A stretch of 64,000 nucleotides of DNA from Oxytricha trifallax (taxonomy: Eukaryota; Ciliophora; Spirotrichea; Sporadotrichida; Oxytrichidae), in the NCBI GenBank assembly GCA_000711775.1, contig ARYC01000829.1, positions 1-64,000 of the forward strand, read 5' to 3'. Each line of letters opens with the position of its first letter. Within the stretch, counting starts at the first letter, position 1. The notes under the pieces are model-generated. The model saw only the letters and a list, made by a program, of their open reading frames with translations. It was not told the origin of the DNA and searched no databases. Below are positions 26,101-38,845 of the stretch, piece by piece. Both the position numbers and the translations under genes were made by a program.

Positions 26101-26323
26101 CATTAGTAGTTAACTTACTAACCCTGATTCTACTGTCTCCTTTTTTTGGAGAAATTTTTCTCTTTGCAATGTTTGAATGCATACTATTGTAATTGCTTGA
26201 TTTCATATTTTTAGGGAGTAAGACATTTTGAGAGTTTATATTATGTATATAATGTTAGATTTAAGTGTCTATCGGGTATTACTTTTATTCATGAGGCAAA
26301 TCACTGTTGTTATTTATAAACAT
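23114..26323 (-). CDS. Large Ser/Asn/Gln-rich protein, fragmented
   Basis: The frame opens at ATG 26321-26323 (MFINNNSDLPHEQKQYPIDT) and stays open to about 25160. An AT-rich gap (25150-24960) follows, then coding 24960-24222, and smaller blocks near 24000-23870, 23690-23590 and 23420-23114, ending at TGA 23114-23116. The product is basic and polar, with Ser/Gln runs (RQQQQQQQFYQQQELHERAF, QQQQLQNNQQNTSNI) and a Pro stretch (NQPPPPLYQSQ). No catalytic domain or membrane segment is seen. A TBE-like terminus lies inside one interruption (about 23717). Function unknown. Confidence 0.7.
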
Positions 26324-26675
26324 GAAAATTATTATTAAAATAAATACATATAACTTTACAAATTTATTACAGATGGTTAACATATTGAAAATTAAAAATT
26401 TCATTAGTTAACTAATGTAGATTAACTAATTTAATAATTGCAAAAGAGTTCAAATATTTATTAAATGAGTTATAAAAAATGAGATAGTCAAAAAATTAAA
26501 AAGATAGTATTTGACATATTAATAAGTAAAAAAATTTTGTAAAGAAATAAAACTTTAATTAAATTGTTATAATAAATTAACAATAAATTCCATAAATAAA
26601 TGATTCAGCAGGAGATTTTTGAATATATATAAAAAATCATATACATCTAAAAAATTAAATCATGTGATCTAAATC

Positions 26676-29440
26676 TCAATGAGATTTTTTAGTTTTTCGA
26701 TTGCTACTTTAGACTTAATACTCATTTGAAACATCAGAATGATTAGTAATCCCATAGCTTATAATTTGATGATCATGCTAAGTCATAACTCGGATTTACT
26801 GCTTATCCATACTTTCCTATTTGATATCTGAAAGCACAGACTCCCTTTAATCTATACTCCCTGTACCTTCAATAAATTTTCTGTAAGACTCTAAGTTGTC
26901 ATAATCTGCGATGTCTGGCTCTACCAATAGATTATGATCTTCCATAATTTCTTCGTTTCTGCTGCTAGTAATTTTCTTTTCAAGCTGGAAACATTCGATT
27001 AAATAATCCTTCTATCTCATCTGGCACTTAAGTTCCTCGATTTGTGACTCATAATTTCTTATCAATTTATGCTGAGTCATTTACTCATGAAGCTGTTCTT
27101 TCTTTTCTTAGAGTAAGAGATCTACCTTTTCCTTCCAGAAATTCACGTTTTCTTTCAGTCTTGATTCCTCAAACTCATCAAACATCACCTTAACTGATTA
27201 ATGATGTACAGATGTGCTTGAGACTAGTTAATTGTCAAAATTTTAAGTGTCTTTAACCTCATCATCAAGGAAGTTTGAAGTGTTTATACCTACTGAGGTT
27301 CTATTGATGGTTTATTCTGTCATAAAGGTTTATTCAGGTATAATGTCAGTTTATATTTTAACGTTTAATTTTTCAGCTTTCAAATCTCTAGTTGTTTAAG
27401 TTTCTGGGGAGTTATAGATTGAAGGTTTGTTACCTGAATCATTTACACTTTACTCTGTATCTAATCTTTGATTCTTTTGAGAGGAAGATTGCTTTAATTA
27501 CTAAATTTCCTATTACATGTCTTTCAATTTAAAAATAAGCTTCAGCTTGTCTTCCTTATCTTTTTTTATTATTTTTTGACAAGTAAAGAGCTGTTACTTT
27601 AATTAAAGAATAAAATCTGATGCGTCAATTTCATTAAAAATTTGTGGTTTTTGGCTTTATACCTTTTCTTAGGGGAAAAGTAGAGTTTTATTGGAAACTT
27701 AATTTTTTATATCACCTCTAAGAGAAAATCGAGGGTTAAAATTTTTAAAGTTCCCTTAATTAATTTAAGATTGCTCGGTTTCTTAATTGTTTATGGTATT
27801 TTGTCTAGACACAGATGAATGCTCCTTGCTATACTCTAATCTTGTTCTACTATTTAAATTGTTCTAAAGAGTAGCTCTTCTCATAGAGGATAACTTAGAG
27901 TTTTAATTATTTATCGATTGATACCTTTAAGTACTACTTTCTACTTTATTTTAAATTATGTTTTACTAGAGTCTTTCAAAGTGATCTGCATCTTCTTAAT
28001 TTTAAAAGTCTTTGCTAGATAAATTACAAATAACAAAATCTCATATGTGCAAATAATATTTAAACTCATATTAAGATTACTCATTTATAGTGTTAAGTGT
28101 TTAACTGGCCCCAAGATGTAGTATACCCTCAACTTTCTAGTAGCTTGATCTGAAACTCTACGGATCACTCATTCTCTTTTAATTCTTAATTCCCAGTTTC
28201 TGAATATTTTACTGTTTAAACGTGTCAATTTGGTCATCTAAATTATTTATTTCTTGCGTTTTCTCATGTTTTTGCAATTTCTATGTCAAATTTTAGATTA
28301 TTTATTCTTGCTCATCAATTCGTTTTAGCATGTAGTTTAGAGCTGCTTAATATTTTATAGTGAATTAGTTTCTTTAATCTTCGCATTCGTAAATTAGGGA
28401 ATTTAAAATACTGTTTTGAGGATTATTATTAAGAGGCATGCTTTGATAAAATCTTTTTTTTCTTCATTTTTTATTTTTTAAATTGAAATAATAAAACTTA
28501 TTTATGATCAGTGGGTTTTCCAATTGAACTTATTCTTATATTTTATATTTAATAATTCTCTTCAGCATTCAGGGAATTTACTCTATTTCGAGACATAGCT
28601 TTAAAAAAATAATATAATTATCACATATTTTTTACTTATTAAAGATACACAATAACTATTAATAGTTATATTAGAATATAAACCCCTTAAATATTTTAGT
28701 ATAAACATTTTAGGAAAATAACTTATAAATATAAAATTCAAATTCTGTAAAAATAATTAATTGAGCATATTGCAAATTGATAAAATATACTTAAAATGAC
28801 ACAAGAATTTATCTCTGATTAGGACAAACTTATTTTAATTTAACTTTTTCGATTTCTTTTCTGTGTTTTTTTATTATAGTAATTCCCTTTTAAAAAGCTT
28901 TACTCATTTGATGTAATTCCTAAAACTCCTGCTATCCACTGATTATATTGCTATTATTTCCCCCTAACTTTTGAACTTCCTCATAAGTCAGACTTTTCTT
29001 ATATTTATGATTAAAATCGCCTCCCCCATTAATATCTAATTACGGCAACTTCTTGAAGCTCATCTGTGTTTCTAATTGGTTGTCTTAATTATAGATATTT
29101 ATTTACTGGGTTTCAGGGCTTTCAGAGTTTGAAATTTAAATGTGGGTGTTTTAATGATGAACTTGCATGGAGTTTTGATCTTATTTACTTAAGAATATAA
29201 ATAAAAGGTAAATATTTCCAATATAAATTAGTCGATTATTTGAATGCTTTATATAATTTATAAAAATTAAGTAAATAAGATAAAGAATTTACTCATTAAA
29301 GAGGAGCTTTGTTATTTATCAAACATAGTATAATCTGGATTAGCTTAATTTTACTAATTAATTTGATTGTTTGATGGGTGTAGAGAGCTGTTTACGGTGT
29401 GAGAAACTACACTTTTCAAATCTCTTGATTCTATTCTTCC
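26676..29440 (-). CDS. Coiled-coil protein, two main exons plus N-terminal blocks
   Basis: The best-supported part starts at ATG 28437-28439 (MPLNNNPQNSILNSLIYECE), has a 66-bp intron GTAATCTTAAT...TTATCTAG at 28080-28015, and continues 28014-26676 to TGA. It contains long heptad-like stretches (VMFDEFEESRLKENVNFWKE, EKKEQLHEQMTQHKLIRNYE) and a polar tail. Further coding blocks on the same strand lie upstream: 29168-about 28780 (MQVHHQNTHIQISNSE ... LTYEEVQKLGG), a short one near 28595 (MSRNRVNSLNAEENY) and one near 29440-29330 (KRFEKCSFSHRKQLST). These are probably N-terminal segments separated by IES. A structural role (for example cytoskeletal or centrosomal) is only a guess. Confidence 0.65.
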
Positions 29441-29904
29441 AATTATAAAAATATATATTGTTATTTTAAAATTCAAATTTTATATATTTTATGATTAATA
29501 AAAGGAAATTTAATTGAATATAAATAAAATAATGATGATGAAAATCTTGGTTTTATTAAGAAAAATATTTAAATTTAATAAGTATAATTTTCTTCCCCTG
29601 CTTTATCTAGGTTAATCCATTTTAAATTAATTAATTTATTTAATTTACCCTTTATTATAGTTAAATTTCTATTATTCTTATAATTTTCTTATGATAATGA
29701 GCTATAATTTTACTTATAATTTTAAATAATTTTATTGCATCAATTTTACTAAAATATAAGAAAATGGATTTCAAACTGATTTAATTTATAAATTTCAATA
29801 CTTATTTAACTACTTATTTTTATAAGAATTAATATATATAAATATACATTTTTTTATTATATTTGCAACTGAATCGTTATTTTTCAATATTCGCTTTAAC
29901 TCTG

Positions 29905-31760
29905 ATGAGCTTACTAGTAGCTCCAAGCGACTGTAGTTACCATAAAGACACTCTGATATGGGTGGTAAGAGATGGCAAATAAGTTCAAGTCACTCTAGAA
30001 TTTGTAGAAATTGGAGAAACTTTATAGATATTTTTATGTATTAATTTAACTATAATAAGGGGTCTTGGGGTTAAATAAGTTGCCAAGTTAAATAATGATA
30101 ATAATTACAAAACTTTAGTTACTTATGATTTTGATAACAACAAATTCAATTGGGAACATCTACTCATCAAGCAAAAGATAAAAACTTGAAAAGTTTTAAA
30201 TTAATATTAACTTCTACTGAATATGTTTCACAGATTAATTACACAAATATATCATCCAAGTACTTGTAATTAATGAATAACAAATAAGTATTCTTTACTT
30301 TTGTAAGATTTAAATGTCACATAAATCGTTATAAACATTGATAATTTTATGATTTTTTTTTCTGCAAAGTATATTATATGTAATAATAGTGAGAGAAGTA
30401 AAAGCAGGTGACATATTGCTTATGATGAATATGAGTTACTCGGATAATCATCATCTAGATTAGAAAAGTAGTATTAACTAAAATAAGAATAGACATTTTA
30501 GATATGCAAACATATAAAGTTATTACGATGATTGGAGAGTAATGTATATGATTTTATGGAATTTATTGTGCTTGCAAGAATCTTCATGATACCATTAATA
30601 TAATAAAAATATAATTGAAATGAGAAAATAAATAAAATATATTTTCATTGAAATTCACTCTGAAGCAGTTGATTTACATATCATATAATTAACTGAAATA
30701 TCAAAAAATTAGATTTAAATGAGTGCGAATAATTAGTTATTAATTTAATAGATTTTAATAATAAAATTTTCATTATACAGTTATCGATTATTATTTCTTT
30801 TCAAGTTTGTCACATATTTTTTAAAATAAAAATTTTTTATCAAAATATGGGCTATCAATAAATATAACAAAAATTATTAACATACTATGAAAAAGCAACT
30901 TAATTTTATAGTTTAAATAATTTTAATTTAAACCTTATTTTTTTCTAATGATAATTTTAATTCAATAATTTATAGTTGGATTTATAGTGGAGCACTTTGA
31001 TTATAAATTACCACAGATAGCATCAGATATCGCTAGAGTCACTGGTCTCAGTTAATACATTCAAACTTGGATTAAGAAATTTGAAAATGATGACGATTGA
31101 TTAAATTTAATTTATTAATAAATTATTTACTTAAACTTTCAAGATTTTATGTATTTTGTATTAAAATCCATATCAAAAATATTTCTTATAAAATGCAAAA
31201 AATAATAATTAATATAATGTTATAAAATATAGTAAGTACTGTTTTTTTACTCATCAAGCAGGGAACTATAAGTCTAGCTACTGAATAAATATTTAATAAT
31301 TAATTACACAACATTTGATAATAAAAATGAGACTTTGGCTTTAAGTTTTGATTAATTTGTGCATTTAATCAGGGGTGATGTAATGCACTATACTACTGCG
31401 AGAGAAGTATAAGAAACATTGTATAGTAAAGTTTTATTAATAATAGTATTACAATCTCAATCTAAATTATAAAAGCATTATTATAGTGTTGCAATTTGAT
31501 AAAAAAATATTATATTTTAATAATCTGAAATGCAAACGTTACTTCAGCTAAGATATCACCTTATAAAAGAAGAGAATTTTATCATGTATACACTCAATCA
31601 CAAAATATACTTGTTAATGGAGTTTATGGTGCTACTTTATTTCTTCAATTAATTATATATTATATTAAAGTAAAGAATTATTCTTTATATTTTCTTCATG
31701 ATGGCAGTGAATATTTCTTAATAGTAGTTGGATTTAATATGTTTTTCTTGAATTAATAGA
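29905..31760 (+). other. AT-rich stretch with scattered weak coding blocks
   Basis: A 94-codon frame (29905-30189, MSLLVAPSDCSYHKDTLIWV) is richer in GC than its surroundings and may be real. Other short blocks on the same strand: 30427-30580 (MNMSYSDNHHLDQK), 30985-31100 (KLPQIASDIARVTGLSQYIQ followed by TWIKKFENDDD and TGA), and about 31528-31650 (NANVTSAKISPYKRREFYHV). The third reads like helices 2-3 of a homeodomain-type DNA-binding fold, but is too short to assign. They may be MDS of one small gene. Confidence 0.3.
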
Positions 31761-32210
31761 ATATTATTAAGAAAAAGAATAAACTATATAGTCAGTAAAC
31801 ATAATCTTTCAAAAATATAGAATCAGATTTCATAAAATACATAAAATATAAAACTGCGACAATATATATTCCTTTTTATTTTATGCGTTTGATTTTTGCT
31901 ACAGTTTTTCTAAGCTATACATAATGATAAGTGCTTTAACTATGATATAGATTTATTCCCTTATTTTCATAATATTGTCGGGGGGATAGAAATTTCATAT
32001 TTCATCAATAATTTTATGCCATTTATATTTAATTTTAAATGTTATTAATACTTTTATGCCAAATAAACATAATTTCAGATTTTATTTTGATAAAAATACT
32101 TTAGTTGGTTATAAAATTAAAAAAAATAATTTTCATGAGACTTTTTCTTAATAAAAAACTAATTTTATATTAAGCAATACAGTATATTACTACTATAGCA
32201 CAATTCAAGT

Positions 32211-33671
32211 TCACTCGTCGTGCTCTTCCTCGTTTTTATCTAAAATGCCATCAATATCCTCTGATTCTTAAATGGTCGTCATCACCTTTTTATAGACAAA
32301 TTCGTGGAAAAATACTGCTATTAGACCTCCAAGGAATGGACTTGGCAAGTATTTTAAATATAATAATTTACAAAATTTACTTTAATAACACTTCAAAATA
32401 CTCTTTATATTTAGAATTTATTGAAATTATAGATAAAATAAGTACACATAGGACACTTTCCAGCCGTCAGCACTGCCAGAATAGAGTTATTAGAAGCTTG
32501 CACCAAGGGCAACTGCTGGATTTAAGCAAGCGAGGTATTAATTACAAATAAAATTAACTTTTTATTTGGTGAAATTTGGTGTAGTTTAGAGAAAAAAATT
32601 TACGTATATATACTAAAATAGGTAGTCTTCTGGTCCACTGACCATCAAGAGTGCAGCAATATAAGCAGAAGCTATAATTAGAGTGGTAATTGCTGGGTCT
32701 TTCGATAATTTGGTCTTTTCCTCAGTTTAAGTCAGATACATGAATGCCAGGAAGAATGAGCCCAATACTTCAGCTGCGATAGCATAACCAATCTTAAAAA
32801 TAACAATTAATATATTATTAATATTGTAAGAAAGTTATTAATATTAATAAAAAGCAGTGAACGTAGGAAGTTTTGATGCCGAACTATATTTATTGATAGT
32901 TATTGAAGAAGAAAGCAAGCAGTCCCCCGATAAATGCTCCAATCAATTAGAATAAGATATAAGCAATTCAAAAAATCATAAATAAGATAAAATAAAATTT
33001 AATGATAATTATATTGATGACATTTTATATTTTAATCCAATAGTGTGTCTAAATATATTAAGAAAATATTAAAATTATTTTTCAGTAAATCTGACTACAA
33101 TTATAAAAATAATTGGTGAATGCCCAAAGTCCTTGAAAACTTTCCAGTATCTCTCCTGAACATAAATGCGAAAGTAACGCATGGGTTGTAGTGAGACCCA
33201 GAAACCTTAGCTCCAAAAATCAGCAACACAAAGAATCCAAGCAGGAAACCCCCGAGATCCTAGAAATATCATGTTTTAGAATGGGAAATTTAAAAGTTAA
33301 TTGTAAGTGTTAAATTTTAATTTAATTTTCTCCAAAAGATACTAACAAATTTTTCAGTTAGCTTGAATTAGGAATCACAAAAAATTTAAAATTTATGAAT
33401 AACTTTTTGATTTATACATTATAAAATAGGCACATTCATTCTATAAACCTTGAAAAAAATAACTAAAAATCCACATTAAAAGATATTTGAATTAGCTATT
33501 ATTGAGGAGAATACACAGTATGTTTCCTGAGCTTACATATGAATGACAAATATAGAGAAGAGTGAGGAACATGCTGCCAATCATCTCAAATATCAAGATG
33601 AGAATGGAGTTGCGAATTGTGTTTTTGAAGCCACCTTCGTGATGGTTATCGTGCGAATACTGATGATCCAT
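32211..33671 (-). CDS. Aquaporin / MIP-family channel
   Basis: Starts at ATG 33669-33671 (MDHQYSHDNHHEGGFKNTIR) and ends at TGA 32211-32213 after a short acidic tail (DKNEEEHDE). Blocks in order: TM1 (ILEMIGSMFLTLLYI), then about 33260-33115 with SGSHYNPCVTFAFMFRR, the first NPA-type loop reading NPC; about 32960-32870 with FQLIGAFIGGLLAFFFNNY (TM3); about 32800-32630 with IAAEVLGSFFLAFMYLT (TM4) and IIASAYIAALLM (TM5); about 32545-32455 with CLNPAVALGASF, the second NPA loop; and about 32345-32211 with FLGGLIAVFFHEFVYKK (TM6). All six helices and both half-helices are present. Blocks are separated by AT-rich introns/IES. Likely transports water or small solutes, e.g. in osmoregulation. Confidence 0.85.
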
Positions 33672-34279
33672 TATTATTAAAACTTACTATTTTATTATAT
33701 ATTTTATTATTTTCTAATCTATTTTATTTTATAGATTGCATCAGGTATTTATATAAAGTGTAACAATTTACATTTAAATTATCGATATATCAGTTTATAT
33801 AGATAATATTTAAAAATAAAATGCATAAGAATTTATCAAATTTGTGCTTAATTTTCTTAAGATAAAGTGATGTAAATTGAATGATAAACTATTGAAGACT
33901 TTAAAATAGGAAATTTACTGAAAATTTAGCAATATTCAATCTATTATCTCTATATATTTCTAAATTAAGTATTCTTTAGATATTTTAAAGGGTGCTACTA
34001 AATTTATTATGTTATAGTATTTATTTGATTTAAATTTATATTATTTTTAAATATTAAAAAATACTAAAGTATTAAAGTTTATACTAAAAATTATTTCTTT
34101 TAAATGAGTGTATTGGTAGTTTTATATTGATAATTCTTTTTGTTTTTTCGTTAAAATTTAACTTGATAAATTAGAGCTATCTCCAATTAAATACAAACTA
34201 AAATACTCTCCCCCTATATATGATAGATATTTTAATAATTTTGTAATAAATATTAAATTATATTGAATCTGACTTAAGC
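33672..34279. other. AT-rich intergenic spacer
   Basis: Divergent spacer between the aquaporin start and the plus-strand gene that follows; it would contain both promoters. No motif recognised. Confidence 0.45.
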
Positions 34280-34985
34280 ATGAAGCAAAACACAATAATA
34301 ACCTAGCATCATACCAGAGCAGATTAGCATAAACAAACAATTTCACCATAAAATACTGATAGCTCCCCAATAAATCAACAAAATATTTTGGGGTCAAAAT
34401 ATGAGATAATTGCTTAAAATATGGATAGTGGCACTTCCAGTTCACCTTCTAAATAGAGCATGAAGCAATAGCAATTTACTAAAATTTAAATTAATAATTT
34501 CATATAAAATTAACTATATTTTGCTATATAAATTGTCTTTCTTAAATAAATTTTTAACAACAATATTGAGTAATTTTTACTTGTATCATAATTTATTTTT
34601 AATTTTAAATAAAATTCGCGATGAATAGATACAAATTTAAAACTTAAGTTTTTGAAAAAGATGCCCCAGAAGATGTTTATTTGATAATATTTAATATTTG
34701 ATTTTATAAATTCGGTTTACCAATTATAATTCTATAAAGACGATAACCAACAATTAGAAAGTAATTAAAGTCTGACCAGTAAATAATAGCAGTTGCAAGG
34801 GGTTCAAGATTAGCACCATCACATGCATAGAGTGTCAACTTGGAACAAAGTAGTGTAGAAATTTAGCTCTAATAACTTGCTTTTGATGCAGCACTACTCC
34901 ATTTCTAGTATAAATCAAGCTGTGTAGTAGACTCCTGTAGTTGTCAAAGATCTTGGAAATTTATATTATAAAAGGGTTTAATAAT
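34280..34985 (+). CDS. Gln-rich coding block(s)
   Basis: Two blocks read well on the plus strand only when TAA/TAG are Gln: 34280-34485 (MKQNTIITQHHTRADQHKQT, ending in SKQSMKQQQFTKI) and about 34740-34985 (DNQQLESNQSLTSKQQQLQG ... SISSINQAVQQTPVVVKDL). Codon composition matches confirmed coding blocks and not the flanking spacers. They may be a small separate gene or the 5' part of the PEX11-like gene downstream. The long opposite-strand frame in 34158-34445 is a shadow of the first block. Function unknown. Confidence 0.5.
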
Positions 34986-35110
34986 TATTCAATTTTTATC
35001 GTTGATATATTAAGACATGTCTGGATGAGAGTTTTTTTGGGTTTTAAAAATGATTCTGCTAAAATCATTAGCAAATTACCACAAAAAATTATTTTTTAAT
35101 TGGAAACGTG

Positions 35111-36490
35111 ATGGCATATGAACTGATGCAACTATCTAACGTAATGAGTAGCTGCAGAGGCAGAGATAAAATCTGCGCTCTAATCTAATATATAGTTTAA
35201 CTCTATGTAAACTGCATGAAATACTCCCAAGAATACCATGATTTAGTTGAGTAAGTACAAATACAATAGAATAGTTTCTTAATTTTATATACAATTTTTA
35301 ACTCAGACATATTTAATTTTCTTGCTACATAAAAATTAGAATAAAACGAGGGAAAAATCTCATTAATAATTTATCATGTTTAAGAAAAGAATATTTTGGA
35401 TTATAACTTTTTCATAGGTTAAATGAGATAAGCAGTGTACTTGTTGGCAAAAGATTATTTATTTAAATTTTCCTTTTCATTTAGCAATAAATACATTTTT
35501 TTATTAAGAGTCGTAGATCAAATATCAAGTGGGAGGAAAGTTTTTAAATTTCTGAAGTTTGTTGATGAAGTGAAAAATATTGTAGATCTCCTCGGGAAAA
35601 AGGGAGGTAAAAACGGGATCCTCGTCAAAACTATGTCACTTTTTACTAAAATATGCGGGTTTTTCTATTATTTCCTTGACAATATTGTTTGGTTTTCCAA
35701 TATGGGCATGCTCAGGTAAGTTTTATAGTTTTTTTAAATAGTTATTTTTTATAAATTATAGAACTTGATGAAGAATTTTATATAAAAAAATTATAGAGAT
35801 TCAAATAATAATATATGAACAAATTAATTATATAAGTCTTAGAATTATCTCATAATTATCAATTTTTTATAGTAAAACAGCATTCAACAAATTGAAATGG
35901 AAGCGTCTGAAGGATATCTTCACTTTAGCTAAGAATTGGGTTGAAGTAATAAAATCAGCAATTATCTGGTATTAAACTTGCCAAGAAGAAACACGCATTA
36001 ATTTGGAGTTGAAAAAGTATCATTGATTTTTATTATAAATTTGGCAAATATGCCATAAAGTTATTATTATATTAATAAGATATCTATGATAAATATCACA
36101 ACTAAGTTGTAGGACTAGATCAGAAAACTACTAAATTAGTGAAGGATTTAATAAAATAGAGGTAAAAACGCAGGAATAGTTTCGTTACTGTCCTCTAGAA
36201 CATGATTAGAATCATGATGTTAAGTTACAGACTTAAAATGCCAATATTTTAATTATTAAATATAATCTTATTAAAATTGTTCTGAAAAATCTATGTCATA
36301 TTATAATTAGTCAATAATCTCATACTTAACTTAAATTCCTTAAATAAATTCTATAGTGTAGCCCAATATGTTAAAAATATTATTTATATTATAAAATGCC
36401 AATAAGGAAGTTTATTCACCCAATATTCTACACAGTTTGCGGTCTACTCAGTAACTTAGTAGCAATTTTCAAAATTTGGTAAAATTAAAA
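35111..36490 (+). CDS. PEX11: Peroxin-11-like membrane protein
   Basis: PEX11 elongates and divides peroxisomes. Start at ATG 35111 (MAYELMQLSNVMSSCRGRDK, then ICALIQYIVQLYV), matching the PEX11 N-terminal amphipathic segment (GRDK..R..QY). After a GTAAGT-starting intron the next block (about 35420-35715) has LLRVVDQISSGRKVFKFLKF and CGFFYYFLDNIVWFSNMGML, the family's S-GRK-FR and tyrosine/tryptophan-rich helix. Further blocks: about 35873-36035 (WKRLKDIFTLAKNWVEVIKS), about 36110-36240 (TTKLVKDLIKQRQKRRNSFV) and about 36400-36480 (HPIFYTVCGLLSNLVAIFKI), the C-terminal glycine-containing helix. The order is that of PEX11. Reading may continue into the Gln-rich block beyond 36480. Confidence 0.75.
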
Positions 36491-37770
36491 TGCAAGCACC
36501 TACAGCAATCAGAAATTAATCAGACTCCAGGATATGAAGAAAAAGGCTGCAATTATATAACAATAATATGGAAATAAGCAACAATAGCAGTAATTTGGAT
36601 TTTAAGTTCAAGGTGGCTAAGGATAACAAAATTAAGATTAAGTATTATATGTTTTGTTAGTTGATTTTATGAAAAAAAAATTATGCTACGAGTTTTATAT
36701 ATGAGACCTAAGAAAATGTATTTTATACTTATATACAAGCACAGAAAAACATGGGTAATTTTACCACATATGTTTTTTTACTATTAATCCCATATATCTA
36801 ATTTTATGACAAAAATTAAGATCAATTTATGAAGTAAGGGTATCTTGAAAACCTTCATTCTAATTAAAACCTCAAGTAACAGCAGTTAAATCACTAATTT
36901 ATGGAAAACTATGAAATTAATCACAAAAAGCTAGAAATGACTAATAAATTGCACAGGATGTCTCGGGGGAATTTGCTAAGAATACCTTCTCAAGTGTCAT
37001 TTATTAAATATTTTGGCATATTTTATCATTAAAAAGGATAAAATATGTGTTATGTGATTAAATACGATTAAATCAGCCACACCAGCACTCATTTAAAAAT
37101 GCAAGCAGTAATAACAATCAGAACAATCAAACCGAAGAAGATCATAGCTACGGCAGTTTAGATAGTTTCAGAGACGAACCCTATCCTTTTCTAGAAACTG
37201 TATAAGGACCATTATATTATAACAAAGTTTTGTTCCAATAAATATATATTAGGACCCATTCCTTTGTAAAAGAGGAATTAATTGAAAAGAATACAGTCTA
37301 ATCGTAGTGATCTGAGTTAATAAAGTCAACAAAGCAGCTCAGTTTAATAGTAGAAATATCGCAGAAGCTTCAACAGTTTCAATCGTGATAGAAGCGAAAG
37401 TAAAAGTGTTATAAAATATAAATCTTATCAATTATAAATTTAAAAATGAAATTCTCAAGTATTTTTACCAATTTTCTATCAAATTATCATAATTTTATAA
37501 TGAAATAATTGTATTATTTAATTCAATATTTATGTATAAGTGGATCTAGATAAGGATTGATTCCAAAAACAAATTCTAGAAATTTTTAGTAGAAACCACA
37601 AAAACAAGATTCATCAGACTCAGATGATGACGATTTGTACGATAAAAACGTGAAAAAGTAGAAAAATTACTAACTTTTTACTCTAAGATAAGGTTCTGTT
37701 TTGGATTTCAATAATCAAAACACCAAAATTATGCATAATTAAATATAAAATTTTTCATTATTAAATAATT
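36491..37770 (+). CDS. Gln/Ser/acidic low-complexity protein blocks
   Basis: Plus-strand blocks at about 36480-36640 (KLIRLQDMKKKAAIIQQQYG, then GNKQQQQQFGFQVQGG), 37080-37310 (HSFKNASSNNNQNNQTEEDH, RDEPYPFLETVQG), 37315-37420 (QSQQSSSVQQQKYRRSFNSF) and 37560-37740 (KQDSSDSDDDDLYDKNVKK). They could be the C-terminal extension of the PEX11-like gene or a separate disordered protein. Gaps between blocks are AT-rich and probably IES. No domain recognised. Confidence 0.5.
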
Positions 37771-38845
37771 TTGATTGATATATGAATTTTATAAAATTGG
37801 AATAATGAATTTATAGGATTAAGAATTAATATGTGCTTTAATAACGCTTTTTATCGACTTATAATTAAAAGAAAGCAAGCAAAATTATTAGGAATTTAGA
37901 ATAAATGAATTATGATTAAATTAAAAAGAAATTATAGATAAGCATGTTTTTAATAATTTTAAAAATTCCTGAATCTTTTTTTTTAAATTATAGTCCAAGA
38001 AAGTCACACCTCCTAATAAAATTTATGTTTTCTTTGCTGACTTTCCTTATATGCTTGACTTTATTTCTTTATTTTGTCAAACTTTTGTGTGCTTCGTTAG
38101 ACTGAAAATAATTTATGTCATTCCCAATTTATTTAAAATAGTGCAATTTATTTCATAATCTTTAAATAATAAAATAAATATTTTTGATATATACATACTA
38201 AATATTATTCACACCAAGAGTTTATTAGTATTGAGTCTTGTTCAGATGAATGATCAGTGAAATCCAAAAAGAATTAGTATAATTCTAATAATTATAACAA
38301 ACATGGAATTTAAAAATAAGGTTAAGATTTAATCTAAGAATCTTTTACCTTAGCATATAAAAATTCCATGAAATATTGCACAAATATAAATGCTTATAAT
38401 ATATATACTTACACTCTGCTGAAAATATTCATAATTTAAGTTAATTTACTTTAATTTTCAATTTTACAAATAAAATAGTATGTTCTCATCATCATATTCA
38501 AGATTATATAGTAAAATTATTGGGATTACTTTTTTAATTATCACATATTTTACTTATCTAATGAAAAAATGAAGGAGGAAGGGATCACCCTATGAATGGA
38601 ATCTAAGATAGAAATAAAATTGACTAGACTCATAGTTAAATTTCCCAGATAATCAAAATTTTAAGGTTATAAGAATTTATTAGAATAATAAAAATGATTA
38701 TTTTATCAGTTTATTTCAAATTTAACTCTTTTCTAAATATCCAAAATCATTCATGATTATAACGAATTATATATCATAATTTTTTAATTAAAAATATTAT
38801 CCCTAACTAAAAATGTTAGAATCTTAAACTTTGAATAACGAGAGA
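37771..38845. other. AT-rich spacer
   Basis: No coding text, RNA gene or element end recognised; composition like the other eliminated spacers. Confidence 0.45.

Noticed and set aside
34158..34445. 95-codon minus-strand frame with membrane-like composition
   Set aside because: The plus strand in the same place reads as typical Gln/Ser-rich ciliate coding text once TAA/TAG are Gln; the minus frame is a shadow.
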